From: Oscillospiraceae bacterium
GTDB lineage: Bacteria; Bacillota; Clostridia; Oscillospirales; Ruminococcaceae
Length of the DNA: 64,000 nt
NCBI GenBank assembly: GCA_017521825.1
Contig: JAFXBK010000090.1
Coordinates: 1-64,000, forward strand
Direction: 5' to 3'
Part shown: positions 8,307 to 16,667 of the stretch, piece by piece
Layout: each line of letters starts with the position of its first letter
Position numbering within the stretch: position 1 is the first letter of the stretch
Position numbers and translations under genes: made by a program
Notes under the pieces: generated by a model
Database searches by the model: none
What the model was told of the DNA's origin: nothing
What the model saw: the letters and a program-made list of their open reading frames with translations, nothing else

Positions 8307-10014
8307 ATTTCTGTTCTTCCTCAATTGCTTTAAGAAGAATTTCTTTTGCGTAGGAAATGGATTCCTTTACGCTGCCTTCTTCGAAGGGAACGCGGAGGTT
8401 TGCAACTTTGAGAAGGCCAAGATAGCTCTTGCTTCCGCCGGCGTTGCAAAGGTTAAGATAATCTTTCCATGCCTGTTCCTTGTTTTCGGCATAGCGTTTT
8501 TTGAATTCCATTGCGCCCATGGTGGTAAGGGTGTAGTTGATGTAATAGAACGGATAAAGGAAAATGTGGAGTTTGTGGTACCAATAACCGCCGCGGTCCA
8601 TAAATTCATCGTCGGAATAGGTTCTCCAGGGCATATATTTTTCTTCGAGTTTATGCCATTCGTAAGTTCTTTCCTTCGGGGTAAGGTCGGGGTTTTCGTA
8701 GATGATGTGCTGGAATTCATCAACAGCAACGCCGAAGGGAACGAAGGTAAGAGCTTCCTGAAGATGTGCGAAACGATATTTATCCGCCATATCGCCGAAC
8801 ATGTATTCAGCATAGGGATAGCAGAACTGTTCCATGGACATGGAATGGATTTCCGCAATATCGGTGCTTTCGTGGAAGTAATCGGAAACCGGCTGGTGGC
8901 GCATAGCGCAGTAACCGGCGAAAGCGTGGCCGAGTTCGTGGGAAAGAACCTGCATATCAAAAATGGTGTGGTTAAAGCAGCTGAAAACGAAAGGAGCTTT
9001 ATATTTTTTAAGGCTGGTCATATAGCCGGTGGAAGCTTTTCCCGGTTTGTTTTCAAGGTCCATAAGGTTATGATCGATCATAAAATCAATGAATTCGCCG
9101 GTTTCGGGGCTGAGTTCATGGTACATTTTGCGGGCCTGTTCAACAAGGAATTTTGCGTCGCCGATGGGTTCTGCGTTGCCGTCCGGGAAGATGAATTTTT
9201 CATCATAGGCCATGATCTTATCAACGCCGATGCGTTTTGCCTGGGCTTTATAAAGTTCTTCACAAAGGGGAACAAGGTCGTTTTTAACCTGTTCGCGGAA
9301 AGCGGCAACTTCCTTCTGGCCGTAATCGCTTCTGCCCTGGTTGATGTAGCCAAGGGGAGTGAAGGTTTCGTAACCAAGAGCTTTGCCCATGGCGGTGCGG
9401 CATTTTACAAGTTTATCGAAAATTTCTTCCATTTTTTCTTCGTTGGAAGCATAGAATTCGGAATATTTTGCAAATGCAGCCTTACGAATTTCCCGGTCCG
9501 GGTTTCCAAAATAGCTCTGGATTCCGTAAAGGTTAAGAACCTTTCCGTCAAATTCAATTTTTGCGGTGGCCATAAGCTTCTGATATTCGGTGGTGAGCAT
9601 GGCCTGTTCCTGAAGATAGGGGATAAGTTCCGGCTTAAAGGAATCAAGCTCGCGGCGTACCTTCATAAGAAGTTCCGGGCCGAAGTCTTCGTCAATTTCC
9701 TTTGCGAAGGGGCTTTCGGCAAGGGCTTTTGCATATTCGGTAAAAGTTGCCTGGGCAACGGGAAGGCGCTGGTGGAGGAAAGCCATTTCGTCCTCGTAGA
9801 ATTTGTCGGTGGTGTTAAGGGTGTTGCGGATATGCGCGACGGTGAACATGGTTTCCATCTCTTCGCCGGATTTGTCATAATCGAGGATTATCTGTTTAAC
9901 TTCCTCGTAAGTTTTTGCGGCGCGGAGTTTTGCGGTATATTCTTTGCAGATTTCTTCCGCTTTGTCGATGTCCGGGCGGACATATTCGATTTTGTCAAAA
10001 CTGAAATTTTCCAT
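8305..10014 (-). CDS. M3-family oligoendopeptidase
   Basis: A 569-residue cytoplasmic zinc peptidase of family M3B (oligoendopeptidase F type) that degrades short peptides. The active site HELGH is at residues 359-363 and the third zinc ligand is Glu388 in IAEIHSMSMEQ, as expected for the family. Length and the all-helical N-terminal half are typical. ATG start with AAAGGAA upstream and a good promoter (10055-10083). It stands alone. The stop codon lies at the edge of a family-B repeat, which may supply the 3' end of the transcript. Confidence 0.92.
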   Translation of the reverse strand: MENFSFDKIEYVRPDIDKAEEICKEYTAKLRAAKTYEEVKQIILDYDKSGEEMETMFTVAHIRNTLNTTDKFYEDEMAFLHQRLPVAQATFTEYAKALAESPFAKEIDEDFGPELLMKVRRELDSFKPELIPYLQEQAMLTTEYQKLMATAKIEFDGKVLNLYGIQSYFGNPDREIRKAAFAKYSEFYASNEEKMEEIFDKLVKCRTAMGKALGYETFTPLGYINQGRSDYGQKEVAAFREQVKNDLVPLCEELYKAQAKRIGVDKIMAYDEKFIFPDGNAEPIGDAKFLVEQARKMYHELSPETGEFIDFMIDHNLMDLENKPGKASTGYMTSLKKYKAPFVFSCFNHTIFDMQVLSHELGHAFAGYCAMRHQPVSDYFHESTDIAEIHSMSMEQFCYPYAEYMFGDMADKYRFAHLQEALTFVPFGVAVDEFQHIIYENPDLTPKERTYEWHKLEEKYMPWRTYSDDEFMDRGGYWYHKLHIFLYPFYYINYTLTTMGAMEFKKRYAENKEQAWKDYLNLCNAGGSKSYLGLLKVANLRVPFEEGSVKESISYAKEILLKAIEEEQK

Positions 10015-10054
10015 ATAAAACCGTTCCTTTCAGACACAAAAATTTTACAAGGTT

Positions 10055-10083
10055 ATAATAGCAACTTTCACGCTTTAAGTCAA
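10055..10083 (-). promoter_or_regulatory. Sigma-A promoter of the oligoendopeptidase gene
   Basis: On the minus strand TTGACT (10078-10083), 17-bp spacer, TATTAT (10055-10060). Confidence 0.75.
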
Positions 10084-10129
10084 TAAAAGTCCGTTTTTTC
10101 AACAGTCGGGAAACGCCCGTTCCCCAAAA

Positions 10130-10174
10130 CACCTCCCCTTGAGGGGAGGTGTCTGCGAAGCAGACGGAAGGGTG
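10130..10174. repeat. Family-B hairpin repeat
   Basis: CACCTCCCC/GGGGAGGTG stem, then GTCTGCGAAGCAGAC and GGAAGGGTG. Part of the 399-bp gap 10015-10413, which otherwise holds one family-A repeat and two promoters. Confidence 0.7.
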
Positions 10175-10220
10175 CCAATCAGGTAACCCGGAGGAATTGT
10201 AACCCTGTCCCATTAAAAAT

Positions 10221-10247
10221 CGGGCGCACACGCAGGTGCGCCCCTAC
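10221..10247. repeat. REP-like palindrome (family A)
   Basis: CGGGCGCAC / GTGCGCCC stem with CTAC tail, near-identical to 4981-5008, including the following GCTTTAATAAA. Confidence 0.75.
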
Positions 10248-10333
10248 GATGCTTTAATAAATCCGCCGCAGCGGCGGAAAAATCCGTGATTAAAACGAAT
10301 ATTTTTAAATTTTTGGTAAATATTATAAAATAC

Positions 10334-10363
10334 GTATTGCAATTCCTACAAAAATGGTATAAT
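10334..10363 (+). promoter_or_regulatory. Promoter of the nifS-nifU-SOR operon
   Basis: TATAAT at 10358-10363 with extended -10 TGG; -35 is either TATTGC (17-bp spacer) or TTGCAA (15-bp spacer). Confidence 0.6.
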
Positions 10364-10413
10364 ATAAAATCCGGAAAACCGAAAGGTAATATTTATTAAG
10401 GAGGAAAACGAAT

Positions 10414-11619
10414 TTGGAAAAACGTTTTGTCTATGTGGATAACGCCGCAACGACCCCAATCTCCAAAGAAGTTCTCGACGCGATGATGCCCTGGCTTACC
10501 GAAGGCTACGGCAACGCTTCAAGCATATATTCAAAAGGACGCGAGGCAGGCTGGGCCCTTAAAAAAGCCCACGAAGATGTGGCGGCGGTAATCGGCGCCG
10601 AACCGAACGAAGTTTATTTCACTTCCTGCGGTTCCGAATCCGACAACTGGGCGCTTAAAGGCGCAATGCAGACCCTTTCCAAAAGGGGTAAAAAACATAT
10701 AATCACATCCGTTTTCGAACATCACGCAATTCTTCATACCTGCAAGGCACTTGAAAAACAGGGTTTTGAAGTAACATATCTCCCCGTTTATGAAAACGGA
10801 ATTGTTAAACCCGAGGACGTTGAAGCCGCAATAAGACCTGACACCGGCCTTGTTTCCATTATGTTCGCCAACAACGAAATCGGAACAATCCAGCCCATCG
10901 CCGAAATCGGAAAAATATGCCGCGCACACAAAATCTGGTTCCATACCGACGCTGTTCAGGCAATGGGACATGTTAAAATCGATGTAAACGAACTTAACGT
11001 GGATATGCTCTCCCTTTCCGGACACAAAATCCACGCCCAGAAAGGCGTTGGAATGCTTTACGTAAGAAAAGGCGTCCTTCTTCCGAACCTTATCGACGGC
11101 GGCGGCCAGGAACGCGGAAAACGCGCCGGCACCGAAAACGTTGCCGCAATTATGGGCTTTGCGAAAGCAATGCAGATCGCAAACGAAAATATCGAAGAAC
11201 GAGCCGCAAAAACCAAAGTTCTCCGGGATAAACTTATTGATAATATCCTTAAAATCGAACACACCCGCCTTAACGGCGACCGCGAAAAACGCCTTCCCGG
11301 AAACGTAAACATTTCCATCGAGGGAATCGAGGGTGAAAGCCTTCTTTTAAGCCTTGATATGCTCGGAATCTGCGCAAGCTCCGGTTCCGCCTGCACTTCC
11401 GGTTCCCTTGACCCAAGCCACGTTCTTCTTGCCCTTGGTCTTGTTCACGAAACCGCCCACGGCTCCCTTCGAATCAGCCTTGACGACAGCAACACCGAAG
11501 AAGACGTTGATTATATCCTTGAAGCGCTTCCCGGAATTGTCGAAAGACTTCGCGCCATGAGTCCCCTTTGGGAATCCATGATGAAGGGCGAAAACAAAAA
11601 AGTAACCATGATGAAATAA
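10414..11619 (+). CDS. nifS: Cysteine desulfurase, NifS/IscS group
   Basis: A 401-residue PLP enzyme that takes sulfur from cysteine and hands it, as persulfide, to the NifU-type scaffold encoded next. Recognised by DNAATTP at the N-terminus, the PLP lysine in [10 protein letters not shown] (Lys205), HTDAVQA, RAGTENV, and the mobile-loop catalytic cysteine in SSGSACTSG (Cys327). The cysteine context marks group I (NifS/IscS), not SufS. The start is TTG at 10414 with AAGGAGG at 10398-10404. A family-B repeat separates it from nifU, but both run the same way with no clear terminator between. Confidence 0.92.
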   Translation: MEKRFVYVDNAATTPISKEVLDAMMPWLTEGYGNASSIYSKGREAGWALKKAHEDVAAVIGAEPNEVYFTSCGSESDNWALKGAMQTLSKRGKKHIITSVFEHHAILHTCKALEKQGFEVTYLPVYENGIVKPEDVEAAIRPDTGLVSIMFANNEIGTIQPIAEIGKICRAHKIWFHTDAVQAMGHVKIDVNELNVDMLSLSGHKIHAQKGVGMLYVRKGVLLPNLIDGGGQERGKRAGTENVAAIMGFAKAMQIANENIEERAAKTKVLRDKLIDNILKIEHTRLNGDREKRLPGNVNISIEGIEGESLLLSLDMLGICASSGSACTSGSLDPSHVLLALGLVHETAHGSLRISLDDSNTEEDVDYILEALPGIVERLRAMSPLWESMMKGENKKVTMMK

Positions 11620-11622
11620 AAT

Positions 11623-11748
11623 GCGCCCCTTGTTAAAGGGGAGAGGGCCACATAGCGTAAGCTGTGGCGAGGGGATTCAATAAAAGAATCCCTCCGTCTT
11701 TTTCGGCAAAGCCGAAAAAGCCACCTCCCTTTAGGCAAGGGAGGCTTA
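11623..11748. repeat. Family-B repeat between nifS and nifU
   Basis: CCCCTTGTTAAAGGGG and CCTCCCTTTAGGCAAGGGAGG hairpins at the ends, with GCCACATAGCGTAAGCTGTGGC and TTTTTCGGCAAAGCCGAAAAA inside. It ends about 40 bp before nifU. Confidence 0.65.
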
Positions 11749-11788
11749 TAAGGAATAAATCCCTTGCATAAAATCGGAGGAAAAGCAA

Positions 11789-12211
11789 ATGTTATATTCT
11801 GAAAAAGTATTCGACCATTTTTCCAATCCCCGCAACGTCGGTGAAATTGAGGACGCAAACGGCGTTGGCGAAGTTGGCAACGCAAAATGCGGCGATATTA
11901 TGAAAATGTATCTTAAAATCGAAAACGGAATCATCGTTGACGTAAAATTCAAAACCTTCGGCTGCGGCGCGGCAATTGCAACCAGCTCCATGGCAACCGA
12001 AATGATCAAAGGAAAATCCATCGACGATGCCCTTAAACTTACCAACAAAGCCGTTGTCGAGGCTCTTGACGGCCTTCCGGCAGTTAAGATCCATTGTTCC
12101 GTCCTTGCGGAACAGGCTGTTAAATCCGCTCTTTCCGATTATTACACCCGACTCGGAATCGATCCGCTTCCTATCGTAGGACCCATCGGCGTTGTTGAGT
12201 GTGAAGAATAA
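11789..12211 (+). CDS. nifU: Fe-S cluster scaffold, NifU/IscU type
   Basis: A 140-residue scaffold on which Fe-S clusters are built from NifS-derived sulfur. It contains the NifU-N/IscU domain: start MLYSEKVFDHFSNPRNVG and the three cluster-binding cysteines in NAKCGD, FGCGAAI and KIHCSVLAE. It lacks the C-terminal NifU domain, the normal short clostridial form. CGGAGG upstream fixes the start. The order nifS-nifU-superoxide reductase suggests cluster supply for this anaerobe, including the hydrogenase, but no direct link is shown. Confidence 0.92.
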   Translation: MLYSEKVFDHFSNPRNVGEIEDANGVGEVGNAKCGDIMKMYLKIENGIIVDVKFKTFGCGAAIATSSMATEMIKGKSIDDALKLTNKAVVEALDGLPAVKIHCSVLAEQAVKSALSDYYTRLGIDPLPIVGPIGVVECEE

Positions 12212-12240
12212 TCTTCCCCACTGAAAGGAGAACATTTATT

Positions 12241-12597
12241 ATGAAAATTTACCATTGCGAAGGCTGCGACAAAATTCTTCTTAACCTTGGCGAACAGAAC
12301 GGTACCCTTGGAAAAACCGAGCTTATCCCCGGTTCCGTTGATGCGGCAACCGAAAAACACGTTCCGGTTGTTGAGATTAAGGAAAACACCGTTCTTGTAA
12401 AAATCGGCGAAGTTACCCACCCGATGCTTCCGGAACACCACATTGAATGGATTCTTCTTGAAACCAAAAAAGGCTTCCAGATCAAATATCTTGAAGCGGG
12501 GGATGCTCCCGAAGCAAAATTCGAGGTTGTTGACGATGAACCCGTTGCGGCTTATGAATACTGCAACCTTCACGGCCTTTGGAAAAAAGAAATCTGA
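12241..12597 (+). CDS. Superoxide reductase (desulfoferrodoxin-like)
   Basis: A 118-residue protein of the desulfoferrodoxin/neelaredoxin family that reduces superoxide to peroxide at a mononuclear His4Cys iron centre. Ligands visible: His in TEKHVPV, His in EVTHPM, His in EHHIEW, and Cys plus His in CNLHGLW. The N-terminus has CEGC but lacks the later CC pair of a full desulforedoxin domain, so centre I is probably absent or degenerate; this matters for how it receives electrons. Shine-Dalgarno GAAAGGAG upstream. It is the last gene of the nifS-nifU unit; its terminator has been interrupted by an inserted cassette. Confidence 0.88.
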   Translation: MKIYHCEGCDKILLNLGEQNGTLGKTELIPGSVDAATEKHVPVVEIKENTVLVKIGEVTHPMLPEHHIEWILLETKKGFQIKYLEAGDAPEAKFEVVDDEPVAAYEYCNLHGLWKKEI

Positions 12598-12611
12598 TTT
12601 TAGAAAAAAAC

Positions 12612-12633
12612 AAAAATCCCGCCAAAACGGCGG
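12612..12633 (+). terminator. Interrupted terminator of the superoxide reductase gene
   Basis: CCGCC AAAAC GGCGG hairpin, but the expected T run is replaced by the inserted element. A near-copy with an intact T run is found 930 bp later at 13549-13575. Confidence 0.65.
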
Positions 12634-12651
12634 TGTGCACAAGGCAGTTAA
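12632..12651. repeat. Left terminal inverted repeat of the cassette
   Basis: Begins GGTGTGCACAAGG; pairs with 13531-13550 in 14 of 20 bases. Confidence 0.55.
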
Positions 12652-12681
12652 CAGGCACAGCGGTTTTCGCTGTGTCTGTTC

Positions 12682-12710
12682 TTGCATATCCGGGCAAGTT
12701 ATGATATTCT
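12682..12710 (+). promoter_or_regulatory. Candidate promoter of the GNAT gene
   Basis: TTGCAT (12682-12687), 17-bp spacer, TATTCT (12705-12710), within the inserted cassette, so the gene would carry its own promoter. Confidence 0.5.
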
Positions 12711-12770
12711 GTAATGAGTCAATCAAACCTGAATTTGACGGTGTTTTGCCCAATGAAAGAAGGTGCAATA

Positions 12771-13397
12771 ATGGAGATAATTGAAGCGTACAAAGAAAAT
12801 CCATGTGGCATTTTATCAATTCCGTATTGGAAAAACAAGAATATTTGCATCCCTGAGAACATGCGCATTGTTCATGATGCTGACTATATAGAAAAGGATT
12901 ACCGGGATTACCATGATGAGCCGTACTTCAGACTTTATCATGATTTGGTGGATATCCGGACTATAACGTTGGATGATATATCGATCGTTACTGCCAAGCA
13001 GAATGACATTTCTATTTTTGTTGATGTTATCAATCAATCGTATGCCGATATGTCGGTCACATCTGAGCAACTCAAAGGATATACCCGAACAGAGGTGTTT
13101 TGCCCGGAGTTGTGGATTTACGCTGTTGATAACGCAACCTCCTGCATAGCAGGGTGTGGTATTGCAGATTTTGACAAAGAGGTACATGAGGGAATTCTGG
13201 AATGGATACAGGTTATGCCTGCTTACAGAGGAAAAGGAATCGGACAGCTGATTGTTAACGAACTCCTGAAACGAATGGCGGGTATGGCAGACTTTGCAAC
13301 AGTATCCGGTAAAGTAAATAACCCGACATCTCCCGAAATGTTATACCGGAAATGCGGCTTTGTCGGAAAAGATGTCTGGCATATATTGACAAAGTAA
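12771..13397 (+). CDS. GNAT-family N-acetyltransferase on the inserted cassette
   Basis: A 208-residue protein with a C-terminal GNAT domain (residues about 70-205) that should transfer an acetyl group from acetyl-CoA to an amine. Motif A is clear: VMPAYRGKGIGQLIV, the pyrophosphate-binding loop. The N-terminal about 65 residues (NPCGILSIPYWK, DYHDEPYFRLYHD) are a companion region I do not recognise in detail. The substrate is unknown; drug or peptide modification are both possible. An open frame extends to 12714, but AGAAGGTG at 12758-12765 supports ATG 12771. Codon usage is unlike the neighbours, which with the flanking repeats points to transfer. Confidence 0.75.
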   Translation: MEIIEAYKENPCGILSIPYWKNKNICIPENMRIVHDADYIEKDYRDYHDEPYFRLYHDLVDIRTITLDDISIVTAKQNDISIFVDVINQSYADMSVTSEQLKGYTRTEVFCPELWIYAVDNATSCIAGCGIADFDKEVHEGILEWIQVMPAYRGKGIGQLIVNELLKRMAGMADFATVSGKVNNPTSPEMLYRKCGFVGKDVWHILTK

Positions 13398-13499
13398 AAA
13401 CAGACTTGCCGATTCCAATTTGTCCAACAGAAGAAGAGCGCACTTCTGTACACCATCTGTTGCAGTGTTTATGACGCTGCAACACAATTACGGAAATAA

Positions 13500-13532
13500 A
13501 ATCCTCCCTATGAAAATCTCATAGGGAGGATT
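13500..13532 (+). terminator. Hairpin at the right end of the cassette
   Basis: Perfect 14-bp stem AATCCTCCCTATGA / TCATAGGGAGGATT with a 5-base loop, followed by TTGACTGTTTT. It may end the GNAT transcript. Confidence 0.6.
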
Positions 13533-13550
13533 GACTGTTTTACGGACACC
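13531..13550. repeat. Right terminal inverted repeat of the cassette
   Basis: Ends TTTTACGGACACC; the partner of 12632-12651. Confidence 0.55.
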
Positions 13551-13575
13551 CGCCCAAAACGGCGGGATTTTTTTT
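13549..13575 (+). terminator. Terminator, right half of the interrupted site
   Basis: CCCGCC CAAAAC GGCGGG stem followed by ATTTTTTTTT. Probably the original terminator of the superoxide reductase gene, now serving the cassette. Confidence 0.75.
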
Positions 13576-13582
13576 GCATTAA

Positions 13583-13632
13583 GTCCCCCTTGTTAAAAGG
13601 GGTGTCACGGCTTTGCCGTGACGGGGGGATTC
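13583..13632. repeat. Family-B hairpin repeat
   Basis: GTCCCCCTTGTTAAAAGGGG and GTCACGGCTTTGCCGTGAC hairpins, then GGGGGGATTC. The rest of the gap 13398-13703 holds the cassette end and one family-A repeat. Confidence 0.65.
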
Positions 13633-13675
13633 TTCTTCGGTTACGGCTATATTTCGATGGTTCTGTAAAATTACC

Positions 13676-13700
13676 GTAGGGGGCGGATATAATCCGCCCG
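13676..13700. repeat. REP-like palindrome (family A)
   Basis: GTAGGGGGCGGAT / ATCCGCCCG; the same type as 16468-16491, 24802-24825 and 38657-38680. Confidence 0.75.
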
Positions 13701-13703
13701 TTT

Positions 13704-14900
13704 TCACAACTTTATAATTTTTGTCGTGTAAGCGATTCCGCATTTTCCCGGCTTCGGAAGGCCGAGCTGCCAAAGGTTTTCCGCCTTGTTTTCAAGAGAT
13801 GCAAAAAGCTTTGCGGTTTCGGAAGTTTTTTCAAGATCCGCAAGGGAAGCGGAAACGGGAAGCTCGCAACCGGCGGCTTTTGCCTCTTTGAGCACCGCGG
13901 CGCCGGTTTCGTTCATTCCGAGAACGCGGATGTAAGGAAGCTTTGCACCTTTGAGCACGGAAGAATCAAGACCAAGAAAAGCGCCGGCAACAATCCGTTT
14001 AACGCGGCTCATGGCGTAGCGTTTTGTCTTGATTGAAAGATAGAGTTCATCAAGATTTGTTGCCTGCTGAACGGCGTCAAAAACCCGATGATAAAGCCCT
14101 TCGGCACCGCAATCCGGAACCTTTGAAAAGTCCTCTTCTTCCATCATGCGGAGCACCGCGAGCACCGCCGGTTCGATTTTCTTTTCGCTGAAGGGAAGTT
14201 TGCCTTTCCGGTAATCCTGCGCCAGAAGTTCGTAACATTTATAGGGAACGAAGGGGAAAATATCTTCCGGTTCGTCGAAGGAACGGAGATAGGTCGCGGA
14301 AGCAATTCCGCTTTTGAGCACCGCGGCTTCGCCGTGGCCGGCGCCGTATCTTTTAACGGTGCTCGGCTTTATTTTACTGCCGAGCCGGATCAGCCATTTG
14401 CAGTATTCCGCGCCAAGAGTGTCGTTCGGGTTAGCGGCAACGGAAGAAAGTTCCGGCGCAAGTTTTTCCGCGGCTTTTTGTCTTGCGGCGGCGGAAGAAA
14501 TCCCTTCGGAAAGGGATTTTTTATATTCTTCAATAAAATCTTCCCGCTCAAAAAGCTTCGCAAATTCCATAATTTTTTCCGCGTCGCCGCTTTCGCTTCC
14601 AAAGCTGAGCACGTCAACGCATTTAAGCGCTTCCAGAACGGAAATTCCGCCTTCGGCGAATTTTTCCGCGGAACCAACAGCATAGGGAAGGGGCATTTCG
14701 AGCACAAGGTCCGCTCCGCAAAGAAGGGCGGCTTTTGCCCTGGTATATTTTGAGCACCAGGCGGGTTCGCCCCTTTGGGTGAATTCTCCGCCGAGAACAA
14801 CGACAACGGCTTCGGCTCCGGCATCCCTGGTTCTTGCTATCTGGTAAGCGTGTCCGTTATGAAAAGGGTCATATTCCGCTATGATTCCGGCAATTTTCAT
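13704..14900 (-). CDS. tmcAL: tRNA(Met) cytidine acetate ligase
   Basis: A 398-residue enzyme that makes N4-acetylcytidine at the wobble position of elongator tRNA-Met using acetate and ATP. Recognised by the nucleotidyltransferase-like start GIIAEYDPFHNGHAYQI, GGEFTQRGEPAW, ADLVLEMPLPYA, ANPNDTLGAEYCKW and SATYLRS. AGGAGG-type site before ATG. A weak minus-strand promoter (TTGATA-17-TAAAAA, 14916-14944) faces the acetate kinase promoter in the shared intergenic region; an acetate-using tRNA enzyme beside ackA is a pleasing but unproven link. The gene carries nine GAGCAC/GTGCTC words, the highest density in the window, often as GTG CTC codon pairs where this genome normally uses GTT CTT. Confidence 0.92.
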   Translation of the reverse strand: MKIAGIIAEYDPFHNGHAYQIARTRDAGAEAVVVVLGGEFTQRGEPAWCSKYTRAKAALLCGADLVLEMPLPYAVGSAEKFAEGGISVLEALKCVDVLSFGSESGDAEKIMEFAKLFEREDFIEEYKKSLSEGISSAAARQKAAEKLAPELSSVAANPNDTLGAEYCKWLIRLGSKIKPSTVKRYGAGHGEAAVLKSGIASATYLRSFDEPEDIFPFVPYKCYELLAQDYRKGKLPFSEKKIEPAVLAVLRMMEEEDFSKVPDCGAEGLYHRVFDAVQQATNLDELYLSIKTKRYAMSRVKRIVAGAFLGLDSSVLKGAKLPYIRVLGMNETGAAVLKEAKAAGCELPVSASLADLEKTSETAKLFASLENKAENLWQLGLPKPGKCGIAYTTKIIKL

Positions 14901-14962
14901 AGATTATTCCTCCGTTTTTTACAAAGAAACAAGGTTTTTATCAACTTTTTAACGTTATTTCC

Positions 14963-14991
14963 TTGCAATTTGCGTTCTAATGTAATAATAT
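14963..14991 (+). promoter_or_regulatory. Sigma-A promoter of ackA
   Basis: TTGCAA (14963-14968), 17-bp spacer, TAATAT (14986-14991), 95 bp before the start. Confidence 0.7.
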
Positions 14992-15085
14992 ATAATTGTC
15001 ACCCGAATGTCAATGAAGGCGAGGCTTTGCCTTGCCCGGAAAACAAAGGAAAAATCGGGACAACATACTTGGAGGTTAGAAAAAC

Positions 15086-16291
15086 ATGAAAGTACTTGTT
15101 ATTAACGCAGGCAGCTCCTCTCTTAAGTATCAGCTTATCGAGATGGACACCCAGGATGTCGTAGCAAAAGGCCTTTGCGAAAGAATCGGCATCGACGGCA
15201 GAATCAGCCACAAAACCGAAGCAGGCTTCAAAACCGAATATGACGTAAGCTTCCCCACCCATAAAGAAGCTTTCGAAGAACTCGTAAAACTCCTTACCGA
15301 AGGCGAAAACAAAGTTGTTAACGACATCAGCGAAATCAAAGCTATCGGCCACCGTGTTCTCCACGGTTCCGAAAAATACAAAGCTTCCACCATCGTAACC
15401 GATGAACTTATCGAAGATATCGGCGTAAAATTCAAAGATCTCGGACCTCTTCATAACCCGCCCCAGGCTGTTGCAATGGCAGCTTGCCAGGAAGTTTTCG
15501 GAAAAGAAACTCCCATGGTTGCTGTTTTCGATACCTCCTTCCATCAGACCATGCCCGAAAAAGCATATATGTTCGGTATCCCTTATGAATATTATGAGAA
15601 ATATTCCATCCGCCGCTATGGCTTCCACGGAACTTCCCATCGTTTCATCACCAAGAGATATTTTGAAATCACCGGTAAAGATCCCGAAGGAACCAAACTT
15701 ATCATCTGCCACCTTGGTAACGGTTCTTCCCTTTCCGCAGTTAAAGACGGCAAAGTTTGCGACACTTCCATGGGTCTTACCCCTCTTGACGGTTTCGTAA
15801 TGGGAACCCGCTGCGGCGGCATCGATCCTTCCGTTGTAACTTACGTTATGGATAAAGAAGGCCTTACCCCCGAACAGATGAGCAACCTTATGAACAAAAA
15901 ATCCGGCTTCCTCGGAATTTCCGGAATTTCCTCCGACTGCCGCGACCTTGAAAACGCAGCAGCAGAAGGCAACCACAGAGCACAGCTCGCTCTCGATATG
16001 TTTGCATATCAGATCAAAAAGATCGCCGGCGGTTACGCAGCAGCAATGGGCGGAGTAGACGCAATCATCTTCACCGGCGGTATCGGCGAAAACTCCGCAG
16101 TACAGCGTGGCGCAATCTGCTCCGATATGGAATATCTCGGACTTTCTGTGGGCGAAGAACTCAACAACAACGCAAGCCGCAAAGAAGCTAAATTCTCCAC
16201 CGGCGACAGCAAAGTTGAAGCTTGGGTAATCCCCACCAACGAAGAACTTATGATTGCACAGGATACTGTTGAAATCGTTTTCGGAAAATAA
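15086..16291 (+). CDS. ackA: Acetate kinase
   Basis: A 401-residue ASKHA-fold kinase that converts acetyl phosphate and ADP to acetate and ATP, the main substrate-level ATP step of acetate fermenters. Start motif VLVINAGSSSLKYQL, GHRVLHGSE, FDTSFHQTMP, RRYGFHGTSH, HLGNGSSLSA and FTGGIGENS are all intact and the length is standard. GGAGG at 15071-15075. No pta gene is adjacent, so it is transcribed alone with its own promoter and terminator. Codons here are more optimal than in neighbours, as expected for a highly expressed gene. Confidence 0.97.
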   Translation: MKVLVINAGSSSLKYQLIEMDTQDVVAKGLCERIGIDGRISHKTEAGFKTEYDVSFPTHKEAFEELVKLLTEGENKVVNDISEIKAIGHRVLHGSEKYKASTIVTDELIEDIGVKFKDLGPLHNPPQAVAMAACQEVFGKETPMVAVFDTSFHQTMPEKAYMFGIPYEYYEKYSIRRYGFHGTSHRFITKRYFEITGKDPEGTKLIICHLGNGSSLSAVKDGKVCDTSMGLTPLDGFVMGTRCGGIDPSVVTYVMDKEGLTPEQMSNLMNKKSGFLGISGISSDCRDLENAAAEGNHRAQLALDMFAYQIKKIAGGYAAAMGGVDAIIFTGGIGENSAVQRGAICSDMEYLGLSVGEELNNNASRKEAKFSTGDSKVEAWVIPTNEELMIAQDTVEIVFGK

Positions 16292-16313
16292 TTTTTCGCT
16301 AAAACATAGTTTT

Positions 16314-16344
16314 GGAGCACTTCCTCGGGGAGTGCTCCTTTTTT
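16314..16344 (+). terminator. ackA terminator
   Basis: GGAGCACT / AGTGCTCC stem and six Ts; the arms contain GAGCAC. Confidence 0.85.
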
Positions 16345-16362
16345 GTGCGTTTTTCTTCATAA

Positions 16363-16390
16363 CGGGCGACCGCAAGGGTCGCCCCTACAG
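16363..16390. repeat. REP-like palindrome (family A)
   Basis: CGGGCGACC GCAAG GGTCGCCC plus CTACAG; identical in form to 24747-24774. The 373-bp gap 16292-16667 contains the ackA terminator, three family-A repeats and the gdpP promoter. Confidence 0.75.
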
Positions 16391-16410
16391 GATTGCAATT
16401 AAAACAAAGG

Positions 16411-16435
16411 CGGCGGGACCAAGGCCCCGCCCTAC
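16411..16435. repeat. REP-like palindrome (family A)
   Basis: CGGCGGGACC / GGCCCCGCC with CTAC tail. Confidence 0.7.
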
Positions 16436-16467
16436 ATCGTTTTTCAAAAAAAACCGCCGTAACCACC

Positions 16468-16491
16468 GTAGGGGCGGATATCATCCGCCCG
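16468..16491. repeat. REP-like palindrome (family A)
   Basis: GTAGGGGCGGAT / ATCCGCCCG, in the opposite orientation to the two copies just before it. Confidence 0.75.
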
Positions 16492-16585
16492 CTTTAAGAA
16501 TTAACGAAGGGGACGGCAAAAGATATTCCCGGCGGTTGGTTTGGTGCTTTTTTATTATATATATTTATATTTTAACTACATCTTA

Positions 16586-16614
16586 TTGCAAGTTTTAAGC
16601 CGTTTTGTTATAAT
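16586..16614 (+). promoter_or_regulatory. Sigma-A promoter of the gdpP-rplI-dnaB cluster
   Basis: TTGCAA (16586-16591), 17-bp spacer, TATAAT (16609-16614). Confidence 0.8.
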
Positions 16615-16667
16615 AACAATATATATGCTCAGAAATCTACCCATTTTTAACAAAAGGAGGCTTTTTG

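Larger units (their letters stand above)
12632..13550. mobile_element. 0.92-kb inserted cassette with imperfect terminal inverted repeats
   Basis: The ends match as inverted repeats in 14 of 20 positions (12632-12651 and 13531-13550; shared GGTGT..C..AA..CAGT.AA). It sits inside a terminator hairpin, copies of which flank both sides. Its only gene is an acetyltransferase with AT-rich, ATA/GTA-using codons unlike its neighbours. No transposase is present, so it would be a non-autonomous or passenger-carrying element. Exact borders are uncertain because the target is itself palindromic. Confidence 0.6.

Noticed and set aside
8245..10086. 613-codon plus-strand frame opposite the oligoendopeptidase
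   Set aside because: Antisense shadow of a well-conserved M3 peptidase; no family features.
12714..12770. Upstream start for the GNAT gene at 12714
   Set aside because: The extra 19 codons lack a ribosome site, while AGAAGGTG precedes ATG 12771 at normal spacing.
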